Source: MWAR01 sp035388825
Lineage (GTDB): Bacteria; Muiribacteriota; Ozemobacteria; Ozemobacterales; Ozemobacteraceae
NCBI GenBank assembly: GCA_035388825.1
Contig: DAOOQQ010000015.1
Span: 20,678 to 84,677 of the forward strand
Length of the DNA stretch: 64,000 nt
Reading direction: 5' to 3'
The notes under the pieces are model-generated. The model was not told where the DNA came from. It saw only the letters and a program-made list of their open reading frames with translations, and ran no database searches. A program made the position numbers and the translations under genes. Position 1 is the first letter of the stretch. The number at the start of each line of letters is the position of its first letter. Shown piece after piece: positions 33,916 through 42,221 of this stretch.

Positions 33916-34487
33916 CGCCGGTCCTCCTCTTTCCTGGAATCCCCGGCAGTTTTGCCGGACTCGCCATCTTCGTTTTCCTCTTCCTCGTCCGCCTCATCCT
34001 CCGACACATTCCCCTCGCCCTCGTGCCGGGCGCCGGGCTCGTCGTCGCGCAGGAAGACGGCGGTCAGGATCAGCATGATGACGGCATCGAGCAGCACGCA
34101 GAACGCCCACATGAAGCCGGACATGCCGCCCCCGTAGGAGCGAACCTGGCCCATCGCGAGGAACGTCTCGATCCCTTTGCCGGCCAGGATGCCGCCATAA
34201 TAGTCGAGCGGATCGAACCAGGGCTGGGCGAGGCCGGTTCCCGCGAATTGACCAAGCCAGAAGATCGCGATCAGCGGAAACGACCAGCGCCACGCCTGGG
34301 CGTTCGACTCGTCGAAGTTCCCGGCCGGGATCGGCCGGACCCGATGGAACAGCCAGCCGATGATTCCGGCACACGCGGCCCCGTGGAAGATCACGACGAA
34401 CCCGATCCAGTAGCGGAGCCAGCCGGCCGCCACCCCGACCAGCAACGCCACGCCCATGGCCGTCAACACGTTTCTGAAATGATTCAC
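33912..34487 (-). CDS. Membrane protein with an acidic C-terminal tail
   Basis: The 191-residue protein is read from a GTG at 34487 that follows GAGGAGAG. It has about four membrane helices (VLTAMGVALLVGVAAGWLRY, IGFVVIFHGAACAGIIGWLF, FPLIAIFWLGQFAGTGLA, FMWAFCVLLDAVIMLILTAV). A 45-residue tail made mainly of Asp, Glu, Gly and Lys follows. No family was recognised. It overlaps the TPR lipoprotein gene downstream by four bases. Confidence 0.7.
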   Translation of the reverse strand: MNHFRNVLTAMGVALLVGVAAGWLRYWIGFVVIFHGAACAGIIGWLFHRVRPIPAGNFDESNAQAWRWSFPLIAIFWLGQFAGTGLAQPWFDPLDYYGGILAGKGIETFLAMGQVRSYGGGMSGFMWAFCVLLDAVIMLILTAVFLRDDEPGARHEGEGNVSEDEADEEEENEDGESGKTAGDSRKEEDRR

Positions 34488-34542
34488 CGAACTCTCCTCG
34501 TTCCCGTCCGTGACGGGTTGATCACCGACAGTGTACCAGAAC

Positions 34543-35796
34543 TCACTCCCTCGCGAACAATCCCGCCTGCTCCGACCTCCCGCCCTCCGGGGGTCGATTC
34601 TCGAGGAATGCCCGGAACTCGCGCTCGGCATCCTGAGCCGAAGCCTCCAGAAGGAAGCCGCGGGTCAGCTCCACGACGCCCTCTCCGGGAATCGCGCAGC
34701 CGAGCGCGTAGCACGTCTGTTTTCCGCGCTTCGACGGAACCACCGAAAGCCCCGCCAGCCGATCGAGCCGGACCAGTTGCTTTCGCTCGGTCGAGAAGAG
34801 GTTTCGATGGATCCGGTACAGATACCCGTCCCGCCGGTCTGCGACGTAGAAGTATTCTATACTTTTTGATATATGGATCACGAGCGTCCAGGCCAGATAC
34901 ACGGTGGCAAGGATCGTCAGACGCTCATGCCAGTGCGGAATCTCGACCAGCAAAAGCCCCGCGCCGAGAAGCGTCAGGGCCGGAATGACGGCGATCAGGA
35001 GCATCGCGGTCTTTTCGCCGCCCCCGACGGGGTCGAGCACGAAAAAATCCCGGGGGAACTGCTCGCAACTCCGCCGGAGGGAGTGTTTCCACGGCACGAG
35101 GAGCGACCAGAGGCCGTAGCCGACCGCGAGAAACGCCGCGATCGCCGCGACCCAGAGGCCCTCGATCAGCTTGGCCGGAGAAAGTTCCGAAACGAGCACC
35201 GGCCATCCGGCCTCACCTGTGATGACCGGGCGACCATCCGCCCCCCGGGACGCCCGGCCGACCACATACAGCCACGGCACGGAAAACCAGGTCACGCTCA
35301 GGCGGGTCGCATCGGGAGCGATGTTCCGATAGGCTCCGATCTCGCGTGTCACCGTTTCCCGGGGGGAGTAGAACCAGACGGCAGCAGGATCGACGCCGAC
35401 AAGACTGCCGGCGGTTTTCACCGCGATGCCGCAGGACATCCTCAGCCGCTCGTCGAGCACCGTGCGGGTCGATTTGCCGCGCTTCACCTCGTGGGTGAAC
35501 TCGGCCTCGAACCAGAGAGGCCAGGCCCCGTGTCCCGCGAAAAACCGGGACTCGAACTGGCTTGCCGCCAGCGGAAGGTCGGTGGGAACCGTGCGCTCAG
35601 GGCTGCCGGAAACGCAGGCCCACTGCCCGGGAACGGGACTCTGCGTTTCCCCGGCCGTCTCCAGGCGTTTCAGGAACCGGTAAGCCTGGACTCCCGCGGC
35701 CACCAGCCAGGCCCCGAGACCCACCTGGAAACAGAACGCGAAGGCGAGGAAGATCCGGAATCCATCCCATTTCGCAGAACGCACATCGGCGCCCAT
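34543..35796 (-). CDS. GIDE-like membrane protein, paralogue A
   Basis: The 417-residue protein has a first membrane helix (FRIFLAFAFCFQVGLGAWLV) and a beta-rich domain of about 220 residues containing FEAEFTHEVKRGKSTRTV. A helix at about 235-255, LLVPWKHSLR, two more helices and a C-terminal PH-like beta region (ADRRDGYLYRIHR onward) follow. The same architecture and motifs occur in the 42222 gene. The layout (helix, beta domain ending in LVSELS, helix) recalls the GIDE/MULAN domain that in eukaryotes sits on mitochondrial ligases; this likeness is inferred and there is no RING finger. The start at 35796 is chosen by alignment to the paralogue; 35844 is an alternative. Confidence 0.6.
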   Translation of the reverse strand: MGADVRSAKWDGFRIFLAFAFCFQVGLGAWLVAAGVQAYRFLKRLETAGETQSPVPGQWACVSGSPERTVPTDLPLAASQFESRFFAGHGAWPLWFEAEFTHEVKRGKSTRTVLDERLRMSCGIAVKTAGSLVGVDPAAVWFYSPRETVTREIGAYRNIAPDATRLSVTWFSVPWLYVVGRASRGADGRPVITGEAGWPVLVSELSPAKLIEGLWVAAIAAFLAVGYGLWSLLVPWKHSLRRSCEQFPRDFFVLDPVGGGEKTAMLLIAVIPALTLLGAGLLLVEIPHWHERLTILATVYLAWTLVIHISKSIEYFYVADRRDGYLYRIHRNLFSTERKQLVRLDRLAGLSVVPSKRGKQTCYALGCAIPGEGVVELTRGFLLEASAQDAEREFRAFLENRPPEGGRSEQAGLFARE

Positions 35797-36040
35797 CGCT
35801 TCGCCAGCCCCCGTTTTCGTCGTGATCGCACCGCTTCCGCCCATCGCAGACACCGCATGATATACCGAGGGAAGGGCGAAGCGCCAAAACTTCGACACCC
35901 GGTGCCGCTTTTTTGCCACCCCCCCGTCATCCTCCGGCACCCGCCGCCCCTCGAAGGCTGCCACACATGGCATGGTATTTGCTTTCTTTCGTTTTCCTCT
36001 TCCCGAACGAGAAACGCATTGAATTTTGGAGGCTCTTCCC

Positions 36041-36604
36041 ATGAAATCCCTGTTCAGAACCGGCTGGTGTCTCGTCCTCATCGCGTCCCTGGTGTTCCAG
36101 GCGGCGCCCCAGGTGTTTGCCCAGTCCTGCGACGTGTATGGCATTCTCAACCAGATCCACGCGAACCTCGAAGCCGCCCGCTGCACGATCGCCCACGGGG
36201 GCGGCTACATGGCCCTCCAGGCCGCCAACCGGCCTCTCGACAACGTGAAATCGATTGCCGGCAGCTACCCCTTCGCCCGTTGTTATCCGGGCCTCGCCGG
36301 CGAGATCCGGCGCGGTGCCGACAAGGCGAAACTCCAGCTTCTCTGGCACGACGAAGGCGATGCCCTCGAGATCGTGAACCGGCTGCTGGGCACGGTCGAG
36401 CGGGCCCAGGCCAATCCGGCCGGCCACGCCGGCGGCCGCTCCCGGTCCGGCGCCGGCGCCCTCGTCGCGGCCCCCGTCGCGGCGGGTCTCGGCGCGCTGC
36501 TGTGGGGCCTGTTCCGCGGATGGAACTGGGGCATGGTTTCCAACGGCGGCAACGGGTTCCAGCTCAGCAACATCCGGGGCCACCTCACCGTCCCCACCCG
36601 CTGA
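36041..36604 (+). CDS. Secreted protein of unknown function
   Basis: The 187-residue protein starts MKSLFRTGWCLVLIASLVF after a GGAGG site. A signal peptide is cut near VFA. The mature chain begins SCDVYGILNQIHANLEAARC and has three Cys in its first 75 residues, then a Gly/Arg/Ser-rich stretch and a hydrophobic segment (GALVAAPVAAGLGALLWGLF) before the polar C-terminus. It may thus be tethered to a membrane. No family was recognised. A terminator follows. Confidence 0.65.
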   Translation: MKSLFRTGWCLVLIASLVFQAAPQVFAQSCDVYGILNQIHANLEAARCTIAHGGGYMALQAANRPLDNVKSIAGSYPFARCYPGLAGEIRRGADKAKLQLLWHDEGDALEIVNRLLGTVERAQANPAGHAGGRSRSGAGALVAAPVAAGLGALLWGLFRGWNWGMVSNGGNGFQLSNIRGHLTVPTR

Positions 36605-36615
36605 CGGCGCATCCG

Positions 36616-36657
36616 CAAACCCCCATTGGCGCGCTCCCGTGCCGATGGGGGTTTGAC
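36616..36657 (+). terminator. Terminator after the 36041 gene, overlapping the next promoter
   Basis: CAAACCCCCAT (36616-36626) pairs with ATGGGGGTTTG (36645-36655), extended by GGC/GCC pairs. The 3' arm runs into TTGACG, the -35 of the next promoter. Confidence 0.75.
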
Positions 36658-36681
36658 GTTTCGCGGCGGTTGCACGACAAT
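36653..36681 (+). promoter_or_regulatory. Promoter of the 36712 gene
   Basis: TTGACG (36653-36658) and GACAAT (36676-36681) are 17 bases apart, and the ATG follows 30 bases later with a GAGGAG site. The -35 lies in the downstream arm of the preceding terminator hairpin. Confidence 0.7.
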
Positions 36682-36711
36682 GCAGAAAACCGCCGATGAG
36701 GAGCACTCCCG

Positions 36712-37542
36712 ATGACCCGCCGCAATCCCCCTTCCGCAACGGCTCTCCTTGCCCTGTTCCTGGTGCTCGCGCCTGCTCTTCTGACGGCCGCCGGCTTCCG
36801 CAACGTCGCCTCCGAGACCGCGTTCTGGGATGGCCTCGAAACGTCGGTCGCCTCGGCACTCCTTCCGATCGCCCCCGCCATGGATGCCCTGCACCTCGAT
36901 CTGAGCGTGAAGGAAGGCGAGAACGTCCGGGGCAGCGGCAGCATCCGTCTCCGGAACGGCGATCACGCGCTGCTTTCCCTTTCCTCCCGGGATGCCGCGT
37001 TCCGTTACCTGGCCGTCGGCGCCTCAGCGAGCTGTCTCCTCGAGCTGGCCGGCGAGCGCACGCTGTTCGTCTCGGGGCCGGACCGCGAGGTTCCGATCCC
37101 CACGGTCCGGATCGACCGCTCACCCGACGGCGAGTTCAACCTGAATCTGGTGATGAACCTCGCCGTCCTGATTGCCACGCGCCCCATCGATCTTGGGGTC
37201 GACCCGGGCACCCCCGCTCACATTGCGAAGAAGCTGCGCACGAACCTTCCCTGGTGCCGGGAAACATCGGGCATGCTCGAGTTTTCCGCCCGGGAAACGG
37301 CCTCCCCGACCGTGCTGCTGCTGCGCGGCCCGGTGGGCATCACCGGCTTCGAGCTCCGGTTCCCCCGAGAACAGGGCCCCGAGATCCGGGTGCGGGTCGA
37401 CCCGCTCGCCGTCGGGCCCGCCGCCCCCGTCAGCCGTGTCGAGCCGTTTCCGGAAGCCCGACAGGCCCAACCCGGTGCGGACACGCTCATCACGTTCATG
37501 CGGGGGTTTTACGCCGTTCTCTCGTCGATGATCCCCCAGTGA
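36712..37542 (+). CDS. Secreted protein of unknown function
   Basis: The 276-residue protein has a signal peptide (ATALLALFLVLAPALLTAAG). The mature chain is mixed, with beta-strand-rich segments (GSGSIRLRNGDHALLSLSSR, TVLLLRGPVGITGFELRFPR). No catalytic motif, membrane segment or known family was recognised; a lipid- or sugar-binding periplasmic protein is possible. It has its own promoter and a GAGGAG site, and it precedes the putative secreted metalloprotease by 73 bases. Confidence 0.62.
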   Translation: MTRRNPPSATALLALFLVLAPALLTAAGFRNVASETAFWDGLETSVASALLPIAPAMDALHLDLSVKEGENVRGSGSIRLRNGDHALLSLSSRDAAFRYLAVGASASCLLELAGERTLFVSGPDREVPIPTVRIDRSPDGEFNLNLVMNLAVLIATRPIDLGVDPGTPAHIAKKLRTNLPWCRETSGMLEFSARETASPTVLLLRGPVGITGFELRFPREQGPEIRVRVDPLAVGPAAPVSRVEPFPEARQAQPGADTLITFMRGFYAVLSSMIPQ

Positions 37543-37566
37543 CCCCGTACCCCCGGGGTTCCTGCG

Positions 37567-37572
37567 TATAAT
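37567..37572 (+). promoter_or_regulatory. Probable -10 box of the 37616 gene
   Basis: A perfect TATAAT stands alone in GC-rich DNA 43 bases before the ATG. No good -35 was found at the right spacing. Confidence 0.45.
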
Positions 37573-37615
37573 CAGATGATCATTTCGCCCATCGCACCCT
37601 TCACGGAGGCATCTC

Positions 37616-38953
37616 ATGCGAACGCTCCGAACCATCGCCCTGCTGCTGACGATCTGCCTTCTGGCCACCCCCTCCTTTGCGGCAAGGCGCACCAAGCCTG
37701 CGACGCCGGCTCCGGTGCCCGTCGAGACCCCCCAGGAGCGATTTGAGTTCACCTTCTATTATCAGCGCATCGACGAGGTCGTCACCGTTCAGCGCGGCAC
37801 CCCGGCAGCGGCGAAAGCGGCGATCCAGGAACGGATCGACGGCGCGAAACGCGTTCCCGCCTCGGATTTCCGGAAAAAGCTTCTGAAAGCCGATCTCACG
37901 AAGGAAGGCCGTCAGGAGATCCCGTCCGACGACACCACCACCCGGTATAAGGTGTTCGTCACCAAGATTCGCGACGAGGCCCATCTGCTGCAACTGATGG
38001 GGGTCGCGACGGACACGGCGCGCCTCTCGGACGGCCAGCGGGGTCTGCTCGCCGCCTACCGTCAGGCAAAAGAGCAGTATCTGCTCGACCGCATGAAACA
38101 GGGCTGCCGGGACCGGGTCGAGATCGTGCTCACCGATACGAACGGCCACGACAGCGACAAGGTGCTGCGCGACTTCTGGCCTTACAGCAACGGCCTGTTG
38201 ATTCAGCTCAACTCGATGCGCTACAACAACCCCGACGGTGAGGCGGATGCCCGCTCCACGCTGGTTCACGAGGCCGCCCACTCGATGGACCGGACGGCGG
38301 GGGAAGCGGATGAACCGTATGGCCCCGACGGCGTGCATCACATCAACGAAGTCACGAAGCCCCGCGCGGCGTTTCTCGAAGGCTGGGCCGAGTTCATGCA
38401 GATGCACGACTCGCCCGATCTCGCGAGCTGGTGGCCCCGCGTTTTCGAAGAGGTGAAGATCGAGCGGTCGAAGGGCGTCTACGAGGTGGCCTCGGCCAGT
38501 GCCGTCGACGGCCTCACCCTCACCCGGGTCGAGGGGATCAACGCCCTGATCATTCTCGAGATTTCGAAGCTGCCGGATGGGATGAGCCGCCTCTATACCT
38601 CGTTCCGGGCCACCAACCAGCGCGAACGGACGCTGGCCAATCTGCTCACCGATTACGTCGGCCGCAACCCCGACCAGGCCTCGGCCGTCGCGCGCATCTT
38701 CGACGAGCGCACCTACGGCAAGCTCACGGATGCCCAGCTCATCTCGTTCCTGGGCGACTCCGCTGGGGTGAAGGGGTATCTCACCGCCCGTGCCGAGGCA
38801 GCCCGAGCCGCTCTCGTGACCACGACTCCCGCCGAACCGCTTGCAAATCAGGTGCCGGAAGCGGTACCATCAACGGAGACCCCGGCGGCTGCCGAAGTCG
38901 AAGTCCGCTCGAACGGCGGAACGAATCCCTTCACAGGAGGCACATCGGAGTAA
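37616..38953 (+). CDS. Putative secreted zinc metallopeptidase
   Basis: The 445-residue protein has a signal peptide (TIALLLTICLLATPSFA). In the middle, RSTLVHEAAHSMD (about residues 219-231) is an HExxH zinc motif, and FLEGWAEFMQM (about 255-265) offers the third Glu ligand about 30 residues on, the spacing of gluzincins. A family could not be named. The C-terminal 60 residues are Ala/Pro-rich. GGAGG precedes the ATG. If active it would cut proteins in the periplasm or outside. It is followed by another secreted protein 40 bases on. Confidence 0.65.
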   Translation: MRTLRTIALLLTICLLATPSFAARRTKPATPAPVPVETPQERFEFTFYYQRIDEVVTVQRGTPAAAKAAIQERIDGAKRVPASDFRKKLLKADLTKEGRQEIPSDDTTTRYKVFVTKIRDEAHLLQLMGVATDTARLSDGQRGLLAAYRQAKEQYLLDRMKQGCRDRVEIVLTDTNGHDSDKVLRDFWPYSNGLLIQLNSMRYNNPDGEADARSTLVHEAAHSMDRTAGEADEPYGPDGVHHINEVTKPRAAFLEGWAEFMQMHDSPDLASWWPRVFEEVKIERSKGVYEVASASAVDGLTLTRVEGINALIILEISKLPDGMSRLYTSFRATNQRERTLANLLTDYVGRNPDQASAVARIFDERTYGKLTDAQLISFLGDSAGVKGYLTARAEAARAALVTTTPAEPLANQVPEAVPSTETPAAAEVEVRSNGGTNPFTGGTSE

Positions 38954-38993
38954 CGGAGTATCGCATTGCAAATATAATACATGGTGATATGAT

Positions 38994-39545
38994 ATGAAGC
39001 TAAATAAAAAAAAGAGACACACGGGCTTGTTGCTTTTCCTGGCGTCATCGCTGGCGCTTTTCGCCCTGACGATCGGGGCGACGGCTTCCGAGTTCCGGTA
39101 TCTGCTCCCGGGCAATATCGTGATGACGCTCGAAGAGACCCCGCGAGGTCCCGATAAGGAAGCGCTCAATCTCGTTGCAACCCTGCGGGCGAAATTCGGC
39201 ACGCCGAAAAACATCGAGGTCTATTTCGAATCGACCCCCAATTTCCGGGTGACTCCCGAAAAGACCAGTCTCGCGCATCTGGCGACAGAGCCGCTCCGGG
39301 CGCACCTCACCGTGGAATCCGTTCCGGGCGCCGCGCCGGCCGACAACGAGTCGTGGATCCGGATGCGGGTCGTCTACGAGCCCGATTACGACAGGCTCGC
39401 CCAGCTCGTCTCGAACGAAAAGCGCTACCCGGATCCGGCGGAACGGCAGCGCCTCATCGACCGGATCACGAAGAACGCGCAGACGCATGCCCGCCAGACC
39501 GACGCCGTCCGCTACTTCCCGCCCCCGATCGCCACGGGCAACTGA
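38994..39545 (+). CDS. Secreted or membrane-anchored protein of unknown function
   Basis: The 183-residue protein starts MKLNKKKRHTGLLLFLASSL, a typical basic-hydrophobic signal. The region before it is AT-rich, with TATAAT at 38973-38978, and no clear ribosome site. The mature domain is probably a beta-sandwich (EFRYLLPGNIVMTLEETPRG, LRAHLTVESVPG). No family was recognised. The basic tract is encoded by A-rich codons (AAATAAAAAAAAG), unusual for the window. Confidence 0.6.
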   Translation: MKLNKKKRHTGLLLFLASSLALFALTIGATASEFRYLLPGNIVMTLEETPRGPDKEALNLVATLRAKFGTPKNIEVYFESTPNFRVTPEKTSLAHLATEPLRAHLTVESVPGAAPADNESWIRMRVVYEPDYDRLAQLVSNEKRYPDPAERQRLIDRITKNAQTHARQTDAVRYFPPPIATGN

Positions 39546-39588
39546 GCCGCGAACACCCGAAGCAATCTCCACGAAAACACCCAGAGAA

Positions 39589-40020
39589 CGAACCACAGAG
39601 TCACAGAGACACCGAGACGAAGACTGTCCCCACAAAGGCACGAAGAACCACGGATAATTCATCGCCAGGAAAGCTTCGTGTTTTTTGTGCCTTGGCGGTG
39701 AAAACCCTCCGTGACTCGGCGTCTCTGTGGTTCGTCATCTTTCCGCATCCTGGTGCCTGGCATATCTGATTCAGAACGGGAACCGAATCCGCAGATGGCG
39801 CAGATGAAATCCTGAGCGTCTTCAACCATGGAGTATTCGGCGCATACAGGAAATACGGTGGTCCCAGGCGTTCGTTCCTCTTTGTTTTTTTCATCTGCGT
39901 TCATCTGCCCTCCATCTGCGGATGCGTTCTTGAATCCGAGGGGTATTTCAACGGGGTATCTTGGTGGTGAAAAATTCTCCGTGACTCGGTGCCTCTGCGG
40001 TTCGTCATCTTTCCGTATCT
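39589..40020. repeat. Composite dispersed-repeat cluster
   Basis: CGAACCACAGAGTCACAGAG (from 39589) is matched inverted by GTGACTCGGCGTCTCTGTGG (39711), giving a hairpin of about 146 bases. A second pair starts GAATCCGCAGATGG (39785) and ends CCATCTGCGGATGCGTTC (to about 39929). The words of 39709-39749 are repeated directly, with four changes, at 39979-40019. No gene is visible in the 568-base gap 39546-40113. Confidence 0.8.
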
Positions 40021-40076
40021 CTCGTGCCTTTGTGGTGAATCCTGTCGCTGGTACTCCGTGTTGGGGGATTGGCGGG

Positions 40077-40082
40077 TATAAT
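40077..40082 (+). promoter_or_regulatory. Probable -10 box of the 40114 gene
   Basis: A perfect TATAAT lies 31 bases before the ATG, which is preceded by GGAGGG. No convincing -35 was seen, so an activator may be needed. Confidence 0.45.
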
Positions 40083-40113
40083 GAGAGAAACCATGTCGTA
40101 TCGGAGGGTGATC

Positions 40114-42204
40114 ATGCGCCGTTCGACCGCCAACAGACTGCTCGTTCTCCTGGTCCTTGGGCTGTTCGCCGCGCCGCTTGCCGCGTGGGGGCCGATGACG
40201 CACCTGACGATCAACGCCCGGGCGTATGCCCGGTCGGGCATTGCCGCGAAAAGCCTGTCGGCCGTTCCCAAGAGTCTCGAACGGCTCTTCATCGGCGGCG
40301 GGCCGGCCCCCGACATCAAGTTCAACGCGGGCGAGGGCTTCCCCCGGGAGTTCCATTTCGACACCGCGGCGATTCTGCGCATGGTCGATCGGGCGAAATC
40401 CGATCCGAAATTCGGTCTCCAGGATGTCGCGATGGCTCTCGGCTGGGCCGGCCATCTGTTCGCCGAGGTTCCTTCCGCCCACCAGGCCGAGGGGTATCCC
40501 AACGCGAAAATCACGGCCCCCCTGCCGAATGCGGGCTATATCAACCACCAGCTCTCGGAGCTGTGCGTCGACATCCTGCTGTATCGCGAAGAGAAAGAGC
40601 TGCTCCGGCACCAGTCCCTGAATCTCCCCGTCCGGCTGCTCGAAGCCTCGATGAAAGCCGAGCGGGAGCGCGACCCGGAACGGTCGGCCCTGACCGCGGA
40701 ACGGATCAAAGCCGCCGGCAACGCGTTCCTGCCGACCGTCGTCGGGGTCCGCACGATCGCCGATTACCTGCTCGAGGAACGCCCCGAGCTGCTCGAAGAA
40801 ATGGATGCCTTCTACGCCGACCGCGCCTCGCACCTCGAGCGCAGCGTCGGGGATGTGGCCGAGATGCTGGGTGAACACGGGTTCGTCCCATCCGGGAAGG
40901 CGCCGGGCGAGGGCGCCGACAAGGCCGACCGTGTCCGGGTGCCGCTGACGGGCAGTTTCAAGGACAAGGCAAAGACTCTAGTATATAACGCTTTATATAA
41001 TTCTCTTCGCTCCGGCGCGACCAACGACATTTTCACGCTCGTCGCCTGCCACACGATGGACGGGATCATCACGAACGGGCTGAAGGAGAAGTTCGCCCGT
41101 CTCGCCGGCAAGGCCGTCGGCGGCAGCATCGCCGACGACAAGCGGCACCAGCAGGTGGTCACCCGGTTCGTCGAGGGGCTGCTCTGCCGGCACGACCTGA
41201 CCTTCCCCGAGATCATCGCCTATGCGACGGAGGGGCTCGAGCGGGATTCCGCGAGCGTGACGAAACAGCATACGCAGTTCTCCGCCCTCGGGCTGGCCGA
41301 GGACGGCCGCAAGCGCGTGACGGAAGCCGACGTGACGAAGGCGATCGCCGAGGTGCGGCGCGTCGAGGATGTGCGGCGCGACTGGCCGTGGTTCTGGCCG
41401 TTCCGCCCCTCGACCGAGAAGCTGTCCGAAGCCCGGTCGAAAGCCGCACGGCTGATGGCCTGGCGCATCATCGACGATGCGACCGCGGCAGCCCCGCTGA
41501 AAGCACGCGCCCAGGCTCTGCTGAAAGCCGACCGGGGAGTTCGGTCGGCCCTCTGGACATCACGCTCGACGAGCTGGTTCACCCCGATCTCGAAATGGAA
41601 GAATCGCAAGGCGCTCGAACAGGCCGAAGCGGCCATCGCTCCCGAGGAGCGGCTGTTCGCGCAGATCATCGATATCCGCCTCCGTATCGGCGACGGCGCC
41701 GACGCCTCCGCCCGTGTCCAGACGCTTCTGACCCAGGCGCGCAGCCGCCTCGCCGAGCTGACGAGCAGTCTTGCCAACGCCAGAGCCGGTCTGGAGCGGG
41801 TTTCCCGGCTTCAGATCGCCACCCGGGGCAAGCTGAAGGACGAGATCAAGCACATCGAGACCCTGGTCACGGCCGAACGCGACCACATTGCGGCTCTCGA
41901 GCTGATCCAGGGCCTTCCCGCCGACGGCGAAACCGGCACGGAACCGGCGGCGACAACCGCCGACGTCATGGCCGCCGCAGCATTGCCGCAGGAGCCACAG
42001 GCCGCGATCGCGATGCCCGAGAAATACGCGGGCCATTCCGACCAGGCCCTGCGCCGACTGCGTGAGGATGCGTATCGCCGCTACACGAGCCTGACCCAGA
42101 GCGGGAAAACGGCTGACGCCGAGGCTCTCGCCGCCCTGCGCGAACTGCGCGAAATCGACCAGGCACGCCAGGCTCTCGCAGCCCGGTCCGGCAGCGGCCG
42201 GTAA
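40114..42204 (+). CDS. Secreted protein with a zinc-dependent phospholipase C / S1-P1-like domain
   Basis: The 696-residue protein has a signal peptide (LLVLLVLGLFAAPLAA). Cleavage would leave Trp as the first mature residue: WGPMTHLTINARAYA. A mature N-terminal Trp and an early His are zinc ligands in bacterial phospholipase C and S1/P1 nucleases. Further ligand-like residues are in APDIKF, EFHFDTA and LGWAGHLFAEVPSAH; the last has Glu where the family usually has Asp. From about residue 330 the chain is helical, with a coiled-coil stretch near 550-600. Substrate (phospholipid or nucleic acid) cannot be told. The ATG at 40114 is chosen for its GGAGGG site over 40081 and 40093. Confidence 0.62.
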   Translation: MRRSTANRLLVLLVLGLFAAPLAAWGPMTHLTINARAYARSGIAAKSLSAVPKSLERLFIGGGPAPDIKFNAGEGFPREFHFDTAAILRMVDRAKSDPKFGLQDVAMALGWAGHLFAEVPSAHQAEGYPNAKITAPLPNAGYINHQLSELCVDILLYREEKELLRHQSLNLPVRLLEASMKAERERDPERSALTAERIKAAGNAFLPTVVGVRTIADYLLEERPELLEEMDAFYADRASHLERSVGDVAEMLGEHGFVPSGKAPGEGADKADRVRVPLTGSFKDKAKTLVYNALYNSLRSGATNDIFTLVACHTMDGIITNGLKEKFARLAGKAVGGSIADDKRHQQVVTRFVEGLLCRHDLTFPEIIAYATEGLERDSASVTKQHTQFSALGLAEDGRKRVTEADVTKAIAEVRRVEDVRRDWPWFWPFRPSTEKLSEARSKAARLMAWRIIDDATAAAPLKARAQALLKADRGVRSALWTSRSTSWFTPISKWKNRKALEQAEAAIAPEERLFAQIIDIRLRIGDGADASARVQTLLTQARSRLAELTSSLANARAGLERVSRLQIATRGKLKDEIKHIETLVTAERDHIAALELIQGLPADGETGTEPAATTADVMAAAALPQEPQAAIAMPEKYAGHSDQALRRLREDAYRRYTSLTQSGKTADAEALAALRELREIDQARQALAARSGSGR

Positions 42205-42221
42205 CGACCTCGCGCGCGCCC

